Assembly: GCA_025450585.1 (NCBI GenBank)
Contig: JANWHD010000012.1
Location: 1 to 46,577 of the forward strand
Length of the DNA: 46,577 nucleotides
Direction: 5' to 3'
From: Solirubrobacterales bacterium
Lineage (GTDB): Bacteria; Actinomycetota; Thermoleophilia; Solirubrobacterales; 70-9
The notes below the pieces were generated by a model, which worked only from the letters and a program-made list of their open reading frames with translations, was not told the origin of the DNA and ran no database searches. The position numbers were made by a program, and so were the translations under genes. This document shows, one piece after another, positions 9,335 through 17,175 of the stretch (position 1 is the stretch's first letter; every line of letters starts with the position of its first letter).

Positions 9335-9730
9335 TTACAAGTCTTCATCGTCATAACCAGCTACCTCCGCCAATTGGTCGCTGTAGAGCTCAGAGGCCGC
9401 CACCGGCGGCGACTGCACCGAGATGCAGGCGAGTTCGCCCTCGCCGTCGTTGGCGATCGAGTGGTCGGTCGCGGGCGGGACCAGGATCAGGTCGCCCTCG
9501 GTAACCCGCTGCGTGTCCCCGGCCACGGACATCGAGCCCGCTCCCCTCACCACGATGTAGGCCTGCTCGGCCTCCTCGTGAGAGCGCAGCGACTGCTCGG
9601 CGCCGGCGGGGAGCTCCAGCCAGGTGACCGAGAGGTTGCGCGAGCCGAGTTCGCCCGCGTCCATCAACACATGTGTGCGCAGGCGGTGCCACTCCTCCAC
9701 CGGCGCCTCTGAGAGCCTCCTCACTTGCAC
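9335..9730 (-). CDS. Cupin-domain protein
   Basis: A 131-aa single-domain beta-barrel protein of the cupin_2 type. The centre shows SHEEAEQAYIVVRGAGSM and then GDLILVPPATDHSIANDGE, matching cupin motifs 1 and 2 with one His at the start of motif 1 and the conserved PPxxxH of motif 2. Only a partial metal site is visible (His and Glu in motif 1, His in motif 2). Substrate unknown. It starts with GTG at 9730, 25 bp after the leuS stop and on the same strand, so it is likely the last gene of the leuS transcript. Confidence 0.8.
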   Translation of the reverse strand: MQVRRLSEAPVEEWHRLRTHVLMDAGELGSRNLSVTWLELPAGAEQSLRSHEEAEQAYIVVRGAGSMSVAGDTQRVTEGDLILVPPATDHSIANDGEGELACISVQSPPVAASELYSDQLAEVAGYDDEDL

Positions 9731-9755
9731 GCGCGCTTTGTACCAGTTCTCGGGC

Positions 9756-12245
9756 CTACCGGGCCACTAGATTGACCAATTTGCCTGGGACGACGACCTC
9801 CTTGACGACCTCTTTGCCGTCGAGGAAGCGACTTACCTTCTCGCTGGCGCGGGCCAGCGCCAGCAGCTCGTCTTCCGGGGCATCGGCGGCCGCCTCGATC
9901 CTGTCGCGCAGCTTGCCGTTGACCTGGACCACGAGGGTCACGGTCTCGCTGACCAGCAGCGCCGGGTCGGCCTCGGGCCAGGGCTGCTCCCACACCCGCC
10001 CGCCCGCGAGCCTCTCCCAGATCTCGGCGCCCAGGTGCGGGGCGAAGGGGAAGACGAGAGAGGCCGCCGTGGCGGTGGCGAAGCGCACGGCCGCGGTTCC
10101 CCCGGGGTTGCCGTAGAGGCCGTCCTTCAGCCGGTAGGCGTCGTTGACCAGCTCCATCGTCGCGGCGATCGCTGTGTTGAACTGGAAGCCGCGCTGGAAG
10201 TCGCGCGTCACCTTGTCGATCGCCCAGTGCGCCTTGGCGAGGAGGGTGCGCGCATCGCCCTCGGCCGCGGTGGCGTCGAGCTCGCCGGCCCCCTTCGGCT
10301 CGACCTCCTCGCAGAGCCGCCAAAGGCGCGAGAGGAAGCGGTTGACGCCCTCCACCCCCTCGTCGGCCCAGTCGGCGTCTCGCTCGGGCGGCCCCATGAA
10401 GCAGATGTAGGTGCGGGCGGTGTCGGCGCCGTAGCGCTCGACGTACTCGGCGGGACTGACCGTGTTGCCGCGCGACTTCGACATCTTGGCGCCGTCGCGG
10501 GTGATCATCCCCTGGGCGAAGAGGTTGGCGAAGGGCTCCTGCACGTCGAGCTGTCCGCAGTCCGCGAGCGCCTTGGTGAAGAAGCGCGCGTACATCAGGT
10601 GCAGGATCGCGTGCTCGACCCCGCCGATGTACTGGTCGACCGGCAACCAGTGGTCGGAGGCGGCGCGGTTCCAGGCGGCGGCCTCGTTGCGCGGATCGAG
10701 GTAGCGGATGAAGTACCAGGAGGAGTCGACGAAGGTGTCCATCGTGTCGGTCTCGCGGCGCGCGGCCTTGCCGCAGCGCGGGCACTCGGTCGCGACCCAG
10801 TCCTCGGCGGCCGCCAGGGGGCTCTTGCCCTGTGGCGCGTAGTCCTCGATCTCGGGCAGCTCGACCGGTAGGCGGTCCTCGGGCACGGGCACGATGCCGC
10901 ACTCCTCGCAGTAGACGACCGGGATCGGGGCGCCCCAGTAGCGCTGGCGCGAGACCAGCCAGTCGCGCAGGCGGTAGTTGACGGAGGTCTCGCCGCGGCC
11001 CTCCTCGGCGAGCCAGGCGACGATCTCCTCGTAGGCATCGCGGTTGCCCTTGCCGTCGAAGCGCCCCGAGCCGGTCATCGGCCCGTCGCCGGGGTACGGC
11101 AGGCCGGCGTCGTCGCGAGCGACCTCCGGATCGGTGCCCTCGATCACCCGCCGGACCGGCAGCTCGAAGGCCTGGGCGAACTCGTAGTCGCGCTCGTCGT
11201 GGGCGGGCACGGCCATGATCGCCCCGGTGCCGTACTCCATCAGCACGTAGTCGGCGACGAACATCGGGATCTCCTCGCCGTTGACCGGGTTGACGACGGT
11301 ACGGCCGAGCGGCACGCCGGTCTTCTCGCGATCCTCGGCGCCGCGTTCCTCGGCCGACTCGCGGGCGGCGCGGTCGACGTACTCGCGCACCGCCGCCTCG
11401 GCGGCCGTGCCGGCGACGAGCCGCTCCAGCTCGGGGTGCTCGGGGGCCAACACGAAGAAGGTGGCGCCGAAGAGGGTGTCGGGCCGGGTGGTGAAGACGG
11501 GGAAGTCGAGGCCCAGCTCCTCGCAGCGGAAGACGACCTCGGCGCCCTCGGAGCGGCCGATCCAGTTGCGCTGCATCGTGATCACGTGCTCGGGCCAGGA
11601 CTCGAGCAGCTCGAAGTCGGCTAGCAGGCGCTCGGCGTACTCGGTCGTCTTGAAGAACCACTGCTCGAGCTTGCGCTGCACGACCTCGGTACCGCAGCGC
11701 TCGCAGCGGCCGTCGACGACCTGCTCGTTGGCGAGCACGGTGGCGTCCTTCGGGCACCACTGCACCGGCGCCTCGGCCCGGTAGGCGAGGCCCTTCTCGA
11801 AGAGCTGCAGGAAGATCCACTGCGTCCAGCGGTAGTACTCGGGCGTGTGGGTCGCCAGTTCGCGCGACCAGTCGATCGAGATTCCCCACTCGCGGAACTG
11901 GCGCTGGAAGGACTCGATCGAGCGCTCCGTCGCGACGCGCGGAGGCTCGCCGGTCTTGATCGCGTTGTTCTCGGCCGGCAGCCCGAAGGAGTCGTAGCCC
12001 ATCGGGTGGATCACCTCGAAGCCGTGGCGGCGGCGGAAGTGGGCGATCGCGTCGCCGACCGCATAGCACTTGAGGTGACCGACGTGGGGCTGACCCGAGG
12101 GGTAGGGCAGCATCTCCAGCACGTAGGACTTGGGCTTGGCGGCATCATGGCCGGGCTGGCCGGGATTGGCGACCTCCCAGGTCTTCTCCTCGGCCCAGAC
12201 CCGCTGCCACTTCGTCTCGATCGCCTTTGGGTCGTAGCCGCTCAT
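9756..12245 (-). CDS. leuS: Leucyl-tRNA synthetase
   Basis: An 829-aa class Ia aminoacyl-tRNA synthetase that charges tRNA-Leu. The HIGH signature appears as PHVGH (residues 53-57, in YPSGQPHVGHLKC) and KMSKS is exact (residues 587-591, AKMSKSRGNTVSP). In between lies the CP1 editing domain (TTRPDTLFGATF and the later GTGAIMAVPAHDERD), and Cys pairs in CERCG and CPRCG suggest zinc binding. The tail has the anticodon-binding domain and the C-terminal VQVNGKLR region. Length is normal for bacteria. ATG at 12245 is the first good start, opening MSGYDPKAIETKWQRVW. Confidence 0.97.
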   Translation of the reverse strand: MSGYDPKAIETKWQRVWAEEKTWEVANPGQPGHDAAKPKSYVLEMLPYPSGQPHVGHLKCYAVGDAIAHFRRRHGFEVIHPMGYDSFGLPAENNAIKTGEPPRVATERSIESFQRQFREWGISIDWSRELATHTPEYYRWTQWIFLQLFEKGLAYRAEAPVQWCPKDATVLANEQVVDGRCERCGTEVVQRKLEQWFFKTTEYAERLLADFELLESWPEHVITMQRNWIGRSEGAEVVFRCEELGLDFPVFTTRPDTLFGATFFVLAPEHPELERLVAGTAAEAAVREYVDRAARESAEERGAEDREKTGVPLGRTVVNPVNGEEIPMFVADYVLMEYGTGAIMAVPAHDERDYEFAQAFELPVRRVIEGTDPEVARDDAGLPYPGDGPMTGSGRFDGKGNRDAYEEIVAWLAEEGRGETSVNYRLRDWLVSRQRYWGAPIPVVYCEECGIVPVPEDRLPVELPEIEDYAPQGKSPLAAAEDWVATECPRCGKAARRETDTMDTFVDSSWYFIRYLDPRNEAAAWNRAASDHWLPVDQYIGGVEHAILHLMYARFFTKALADCGQLDVQEPFANLFAQGMITRDGAKMSKSRGNTVSPAEYVERYGADTARTYICFMGPPERDADWADEGVEGVNRFLSRLWRLCEEVEPKGAGELDATAAEGDARTLLAKAHWAIDKVTRDFQRGFQFNTAIAATMELVNDAYRLKDGLYGNPGGTAAVRFATATAASLVFPFAPHLGAEIWERLAGGRVWEQPWPEADPALLVSETVTLVVQVNGKLRDRIEAAADAPEDELLALARASEKVSRFLDGKEVVKEVVVPGKLVNLVAR

Positions 12246-12271
12246 CGCGCGATCTTATGAGAGGTGTCGCG

Positions 12272-12367
12272 CGCGGCGGGTCCTGCACGGATTTGGTACC
12301 ACCACCCGCTGCGGGGGCGGCTTCGTCGCCTCCTCGGGGTGGTCCCAAATCCATGCCACCCGCCGCG
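12272..12367. repeat. Palindromic element E upstream of leuS
   Basis: Outer 10-bp perfect arms CGCGGCGGGT (12272-12281) and their complement (12358-12367) enclose a second pair GGATTTGG (12289-12296) and CCAAATCC (12345-12352), flanked by matching ACCACC/GGTGGT. The 96-bp element fills the gap between the SpoIIM-like gene's stop and leuS. It has no T-run. Depending on where leuS transcription starts, it would be either in the leuS leader or a transcription-ending hairpin for the preceding gene. Confidence 0.6.
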
Positions 12368-12395
12368 AGATGCACTTTCAAGTGGCGCGATGACG

Positions 12396-13130
12396 TCAAA
12401 CGACTGAGGAAAGAGCTTCCAGAATGTGGGGCCAGACGTAGACCTCAACCGTCGCCGAGACGACGAGGACGGGAATCGCGAGCAGGACGGTGATGAAGGT
12501 GGCGGCGAGGAGCTGGTTCCACTCGCCCCGGCGGCTGGCGATCAGCCAGGCGGCGAGCGGCAGGAAGAGGGCGGTCAGCTCGGGGATCGCGTGGGGAAGG
12601 ACGCTGAGGATGAGAGCGGCGTGGGAGATGTGCAGCTGGAAGGCGATCGCCGACCCCTGGAAGCCGAGGTAGAGCGCTTGGGTGCTGAGCGAAAAGAGAG
12701 TGACGGCGGCGACGAAGAGGATCGCGAACTTGGCCGTCTTGACGTGGATCCACTGCGAGAAGCCGCTCCGCTGAGCCGCCGCGATCGGCATCGAGGCGCC
12801 GGCGATGAAGCCGGCTACGCAGGCGGTCCCGTGCAGGGCCAGGACCAGCGAGTTGCGCCAGAGGATCGGCAGCAGATCCCCCGGCTCCGACGGTTCTGTC
12901 AACCCGGCAAGGTGGATCGGGGTGATATCGGGCGTGAGCATGCCGGCGACGACCCAGACCGCTCCCAGCAGGGCCAGCGCGATCGCCAGGCTCAGGGCGG
13001 TCCAGCCCCGCAGGACCGCCCACGGCCGTCCGTTCCAGGCCTCCAGCGCCGCCCGCGTGTCATCCATCCCGTGCGAGAAGACGTGCTCGTTGCCTGCGTT
13101 CATCGGTAGGTCATCGGCAGCATCGAGCAC
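12396..13130 (-). CDS. SpoIIM-like integral membrane protein (stage II sporulation protein M family)
   Basis: A 244-aa protein with about five TM segments. The central RNSLVLALHGTACVAGFIAGAS and the C-terminal ILSVLPHAIPELTALFLPLAAW plus SATVEVYVWPHIL follow the pattern of DUF95/SpoIIM proteins (N...L with small-residue helix, PHG-like ELxA, and a late E with P). Some family members are involved in sporulation; others sit in non-sporulating bacteria and are of unknown role. The first start is GTG at 13130; an ATG nine codons in (13103) is an alternative. It follows the MFS gene by 29 bp and is probably co-transcribed. Family assignment is from pattern only. Confidence 0.55.
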   Translation of the reverse strand: MLDAADDLPMNAGNEHVFSHGMDDTRAALEAWNGRPWAVLRGWTALSLAIALALLGAVWVVAGMLTPDITPIHLAGLTEPSEPGDLLPILWRNSLVLALHGTACVAGFIAGASMPIAAAQRSGFSQWIHVKTAKFAILFVAAVTLFSLSTQALYLGFQGSAIAFQLHISHAALILSVLPHAIPELTALFLPLAAWLIASRRGEWNQLLAATFITVLLAIPVLVVSATVEVYVWPHILEALSSVV

Positions 13131-13159
13131 CAGTCTGAGCAGTGGAACTAGTAGCCGGG

Positions 13160-14782
13160 CTACTCTCGAACCCGGCTTTTACCCTCAGCCGTCGCGGAGG
13201 GCGAGGGATCTGGCAGGCGAAGCATGCGGAAGGAAGCGAAGAGACCGATCAGGGCGGCGAGAAGCGGAACGACCAGCGCCACCTGAAGGGCGAGCGGCCT
13301 CGCATCCGTGTTGATGCTGACGATCTCCTCCCGAACGTCCTTGGGCTGGCCGGCGAGCAGTTCTTCCAGCTGGTCGTTGCTCATCACCTGCGCGTCGTCC
13401 TCCAGCGCAGCGGCGACCCGCTGTTGCTCGGGCGGGGTCAGCACGTCGCTCGCCTCTGACTTCTGGGTGAAGGCGATCGAAAGCGCGGCCAGCATAATTG
13501 CGCCGGCGAACGCCAATCCCAGCGATAGGCCGAAGGACCCGGTTGCCGAGTTGACGCCGGCCGCCTCCCCCACCCGCTCCTCCGAGATCGGGGACAGGGT
13601 GTAGTTGTTGAGCTGAGACACCAGCAGGCCGAGCCCCGCTCCGGCGAGCACAAGCGGAGCGACGAGGTACCAGCCGCTGTCGGCGCGCGGGACGATCGGG
13701 ATCAGCAGCAGCATCGACGCCGAGAGCAGCGCGAACCCGGTCAGGATGAGGCTGCTGGGCCGTCTCCTTCCCGCCCTTTTCCCGGCGAGCAGCGCTACCG
13801 CGAACATCGTCAGTGAGAGTGGCGCCAGAGACAGGCCCGCCTGCATCGCGTTGTAGTCGAGCACCATCTGCAGGTAGATCGGCAGCGCGATCAGCATCCC
13901 GCCCAGAGCTATCTGCTGGAGGATCCCCTGGGAGATCCCGAAGCTGAACAACCTGGATTCGAACAGGTGCGGGTCGAGCAGGGCGGGCTTGCCTTCGCGC
14001 TTGCGGCGCAGCAGCCAGTAGGCCAGGGCACCCATCGCGGCCAGCCCTGAGGCGAGAAGCAGACCCACTGACTCGCCGCCCTCCTGCCAGGCCAGGACGC
14101 CGAGCACGAGGCCGCCCATGCCCAGGACCGAGAGGGCCGAGCCGACGACGTCCACGCCCCGCTCGCCCGTGTACGGCACGTCGAGGAGGAGTCGCCTGCT
14201 GCCGAGCAGCACGACGGCGATGATGGCGGCCTCGAGCATGAATCCCACACGCCAGGACAGATAGGTCGTCAGGAAGCCTCCGAGCAGGGGCCCGATAGCG
14301 GCGGCGATCGCGGCCGAGGCCCCGACCAGGGCATAGGCCTTCGCCTGGGCGGTTCCTTCGAAGTTGCCATGGATCAGGGACTGCATAGCGGGTAGATATA
14401 GAGAGGCGCCGAGACCACCTATCACCGCCCAGAAGACGATGATCGCGGCCAGGTCCTGGGCGAACACCATCGCCAGAGCGCCCGACACGTACAGAAGCAG
14501 GCCGAGGATGTAAGCCCGCTTGCGGCCGAAGAAGTCGCCGATCTTGCTGCCGATCAGGATGAAGGCGGCGGAGACCAGCGCCTCGATCGCGATTGCCGAC
14601 TGCACGCCGCTCACGGTCGTGTCGAGGTCTCGGACGACCGCCGAGATCGAGACGTTCATCAGCGACGTGTCGATGACGAAGACGAACATCGCCATCGCGA
14701 GCAGGAGGGAGAGCCTCGAATTACCAGGCCCCTTCTCGGCCACATCGCTGCTCGCTTGCTCGGCCACGAGGGGCGACATCAT
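13160..14782 (-). CDS. MFS drug/solute exporter, DHA2 (14-TM) type
   Basis: A 540-aa transporter. The first helix carries FVIDTSLMNVSISAVVRDL, the typical DHA2 (EmrB/QacA) start, followed by the loop 2-3 motif GSKIGDFFGRKRAY and TM4/TM5 motif SAAIAAAIGPLLGGFL (motif C-like). About 14 TM helices are visible, with a long extracytoplasmic loop of about 60 residues near the C-terminus (PPEQQRVAAALEDDAQ) before the last helix. An ATG pair at 14782/14779 is preferred over TTG at 14794. The substrate cannot be predicted. It precedes the SpoIIM-like gene; a small odd palindrome AGTAGCCGGGCTACT at 13150-13164 covers its stop codon. Confidence 0.85.
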   Translation of the reverse strand: MMSPLVAEQASSDVAEKGPGNSRLSLLLAMAMFVFVIDTSLMNVSISAVVRDLDTTVSGVQSAIAIEALVSAAFILIGSKIGDFFGRKRAYILGLLLYVSGALAMVFAQDLAAIIVFWAVIGGLGASLYLPAMQSLIHGNFEGTAQAKAYALVGASAAIAAAIGPLLGGFLTTYLSWRVGFMLEAAIIAVVLLGSRRLLLDVPYTGERGVDVVGSALSVLGMGGLVLGVLAWQEGGESVGLLLASGLAAMGALAYWLLRRKREGKPALLDPHLFESRLFSFGISQGILQQIALGGMLIALPIYLQMVLDYNAMQAGLSLAPLSLTMFAVALLAGKRAGRRRPSSLILTGFALLSASMLLLIPIVPRADSGWYLVAPLVLAGAGLGLLVSQLNNYTLSPISEERVGEAAGVNSATGSFGLSLGLAFAGAIMLAALSIAFTQKSEASDVLTPPEQQRVAAALEDDAQVMSNDQLEELLAGQPKDVREEIVSINTDARPLALQVALVVPLLAALIGLFASFRMLRLPDPSPSATAEGKSRVRE

Positions 14783-14818
14783 GTCAGCCGGCAACCGGCT
14801 TAACTCGCGCCCGGGATA

Positions 14819-14891
14819 TGGAGCTGAGGGGGCTCGAACCCCTGACCTTCGCGCTGCCAGCGCGACGCTCTTCCAGCTGAGCTACAGCCCC
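14819..14891 (-). tRNA. tRNA-Ala (GGC)
   Basis: A 73-nt tRNA on the minus strand, folding with acceptor GGGGCTG/CAGCTCC including the G3-U70 wobble that identifies alanine tRNAs. The anticodon stem TCGCG/CGCGA holds loop CTGGCAG with anticodon GGC. The T arm contains GGTTCGAGCC-like sequence and the discriminator is A. CCA is not encoded. A -10-like TAAACT lies upstream at 14908-14913. Confidence 0.95.
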
Positions 14892-14929
14892 GGGAACTTC
14901 GCTGGCCAGTTTAGCGCCGGCCCTGCGGT

Positions 14930-16126
14930 TCAGGCCGGGCCGGACGCGAGCGTGGCGAAGGTCATCCCCGCCCGCTGCAGCCGGTCGAGCAGGGCGTCGC
15001 CCATCGCCTGAGCGGTGGTGACCTGGCCCGCGGTCTCGGGCAGCTCGTCGAAGGCGAGGCAGAGTGCCGACTCGGCGAGCATCTTGGCTGTCTCGTCGTA
15101 GCCGGGGTCGCCGCCCGACACCTCGGTGAGGACCTTCCGGCCGCCGCCCTCGCCGACGAAGGTCACCTTGAACCAGCTCTTCGCGCGCACCGCCTCGCTC
15201 GGCCCCTCGCCCGGCGATTTCGCCTTGAGCAGGAGCTTGCGGGTGGGCGGCAGGAGTGCCAACAGGAACGCCGGCGGGATGCCGGCGGCACCGGCGAAGA
15301 GCACCGGCAGGTGCTTGACGACGAGGTTGTGGCCGTAGCTGAAGTCCGGCCCGTAGCGCTCCAGCGCGGCTGCGGAGCGACGGACGATCGGCCCGTCGAT
15401 GGTCGGGAACGTCACTGCCCAGCCGCCCAGGTCGGCGTCGCGTCGCAGCCGGGCGGGAGCCGAGTGGACCCGGCGCTCGGACGGCCGCTGCTCGCTCCGG
15501 CGGCGGCGGCGAGCGGCGCTCACCGTCTGTCGCACCCGGCCAAACGCGTTGATCGCCGAGTGGAAGGTGCCACCGGAGAACTGACCCTCGACCCGGACGT
15601 AGCCGTTGACGGTCAGCGGCACGCCCTCCGGCAGCTCCTTGACCGTGAAGTAGGCGCCAAGGTCGTGCGGGATCGAGTCGAAGCCGCAGCAATGGACGAG
15701 CCGCGCCCCGCTCTGCCGCGCTTGCTCGTGGTAGCCGAGCCACATCCGGTCGACGAACTCCGGCTCGCCCGTGAGGTCGACGTAGTCGGTGCCGGCCGCG
15801 GCGCAGGCGGCGACCAACGGCTCTCCGTAGAAGGCGTAAGGACCGACCGTGGTGGCGACGACCTTGGCCGCCTCGGCGACCTTCGCCAGGGCAGCCGAGT
15901 CGGCCGCGTCGGCCTCGAGCAGATCGGGCGCCGGAACACCGGGTCGGAGAATCCCCTCGAGCCCCGCGCGGACAGCCTCCAGCTTGGCCCGGTTGCGGCC
16001 CACGAGAGCCCAGCGAAGCCCGTCGGGGCCGTTCGCCGCGAGGTACCGCGCGGTCAGCCCACCGGTGAATCCGGTCGCTCCGAAGAGCGCGAGGTCGTAT
16101 TCCCGCTCGGCCGCCACCGGGCGCAT
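14930..16126 (-). CDS. Saccharopine-dehydrogenase-family reductase (trans-acting enoyl reductase-like)
   Basis: A 398-aa NAD(P)-dependent protein. The N-terminal Rossmann fold shows LALFGATGFTGGLTARYLA (residues about 12-30) and ALVGRNRAKLEAV. Further GDSDLAxAxAxKVVATTVGPYAFYG-like pattern, VDLTGEPEFVDRMW and CCGFDSIPHDLG (residues about 150) match the saccharopine dehydrogenase-like oxidoreductases of actinobacteria, including mycobacterial trans-acting enoyl reductases for lipid synthesis. The precise substrate is unknown. It runs close behind the methyltransferase gene (45-bp gap) in the same direction, so the two may be cotranscribed. ATG at 16126. Confidence 0.85.
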   Translation of the reverse strand: MRPVAAEREYDLALFGATGFTGGLTARYLAANGPDGLRWALVGRNRAKLEAVRAGLEGILRPGVPAPDLLEADAADSAALAKVAEAAKVVATTVGPYAFYGEPLVAACAAAGTDYVDLTGEPEFVDRMWLGYHEQARQSGARLVHCCGFDSIPHDLGAYFTVKELPEGVPLTVNGYVRVEGQFSGGTFHSAINAFGRVRQTVSAARRRRRSEQRPSERRVHSAPARLRRDADLGGWAVTFPTIDGPIVRRSAAALERYGPDFSYGHNLVVKHLPVLFAGAAGIPPAFLLALLPPTRKLLLKAKSPGEGPSEAVRAKSWFKVTFVGEGGGRKVLTEVSGGDPGYDETAKMLAESALCLAFDELPETAGQVTTAQAMGDALLDRLQRAGMTFATLASGPA

Positions 16127-16170
16127 TCTTACGCAAGGGCCTCGAACCGGCGGCGCGACTCGGCGCCGGG

Positions 16171-16974
16171 CTAAGTGTCGGCGCGGCGGGCGATGTAGAT
16201 CGCCTTGGTGTGCTGCGCGGTGTCGAGCGGCTGTTTGGGAATGCCGTCCAGACCGTGACCGTAGATGTCAAGGCACTCCAGGCCGGCCCGCTCCAGCGCG
16301 GCCAGGACCTCGGCTTCGGGGAAGTGGCGCTGGCGGTGGATGGCCGTCTCGCCCTCGGCGACGCCCGCCCCCTCCTCGCCCTCCACTTCGAGGCGCGATT
16401 CGCACACCGACCCAGCGGGAACGCCGGCCGGAGCCAGGCCGCGCCAGACGAACCGCTTTCCACCCTGCTCGACCACCGAGGTCTCGGCGTAGAAGGTCCG
16501 GTAGACGAGCAGCTCGTTGACGTCAAAGAGGAGCAGTCCGGTGGCGGCGAGGTTGTCCCGCATTCCCCGGAACGCCTGCTCCAGTTCCTCCGGGCTGAGG
16601 AGATAGTTGATCGCGTCGTCGAGCGCCCAGACGAGATCGAACTCCCCGAGCTTCGGCAGCTCCCGCATGTCGGCAACCGAGAGCCCGACCGAGTCGCCCA
16701 CCTTTTCCTCGGCCAGGGCCAGCATCGCCGGCGACAGGTCGCAACCGGTCACCTGCCAGCCGCGCGGCAGCATCGGCAGGAAGCTCTTGCCCGTCCCGCA
16801 GGCCACGTCGAGCAGGCGCTTCCCCGCCAGCCCGTTGAGCTCGAGGATCTTCAGCAGATCCACAAGCCATCCCTCATAGTCGTGATGGGCGGTGAAGTCG
16901 TCGTAGACGGGCGCCATCGCCTGGTATGTGTTGAGCGCCCAGTCCCCTCGCGAGTCGGCAGTCGTCGCCTCCAT
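16171..16974 (-). CDS. Class I SAM-dependent methyltransferase
   Basis: A 267-aa enzyme. Motif I is KRLLDVACGTGKSFLP (residues about 52-67), followed by VTGCDLSPAMLALA (motif post I), ADMRELP and FDLVWALDDAINYL. The Tyr-rich start TYQAMAPVYDDFTAHHDYEGW is typical for small-molecule methyltransferases. The methyl acceptor is unknown. ATG at 16974. It is divergent from the secreted-protein gene at 17176, sharing a 200-bp upstream region that contains a 14-bp perfect palindrome, GCCCGGATCCGGGC, at 17027-17040. Confidence 0.85.
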   Translation of the reverse strand: MEATTADSRGDWALNTYQAMAPVYDDFTAHHDYEGWLVDLLKILELNGLAGKRLLDVACGTGKSFLPMLPRGWQVTGCDLSPAMLALAEEKVGDSVGLSVADMRELPKLGEFDLVWALDDAINYLLSPEELEQAFRGMRDNLAATGLLLFDVNELLVYRTFYAETSVVEQGGKRFVWRGLAPAGVPAGSVCESRLEVEGEEGAGVAEGETAIHRQRHFPEAEVLAALERAGLECLDIYGHGLDGIPKQPLDTAQHTKAIYIARRADT

Positions 16975-17175
16975 AGACAGAAGACCGGGCTATTGCTCAG
17001 AAAAGTTCCAGCATCGATTGGGCGATGGCCCGGATCCGGGCTCATAAACCGGATCCACATTGGTCTAGGATGCGAGCGCGCCGGCGGGGAAAGCAGAACG
17101 CTACACGCAATTAGCGCGATAGCAATAAGTCAAGGGGGGTGTGCAAAGCGAAGTGAAGCCCCGACAGGGTCGAAC

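Noticed and set aside
9721..12069. 782-codon ORF on the minus strand overlapping leuS
   Set aside because: Shifted frame of leuS, Arg/Ala/Gly low-complexity; leuS frame carries all synthetase motifs.
16210..17175. Upstream extension of the secreted-protein ORF
   Set aside because: It reads antisense through the methyltransferase gene; the signal peptide and ribosome binding site place the real start at 17176.
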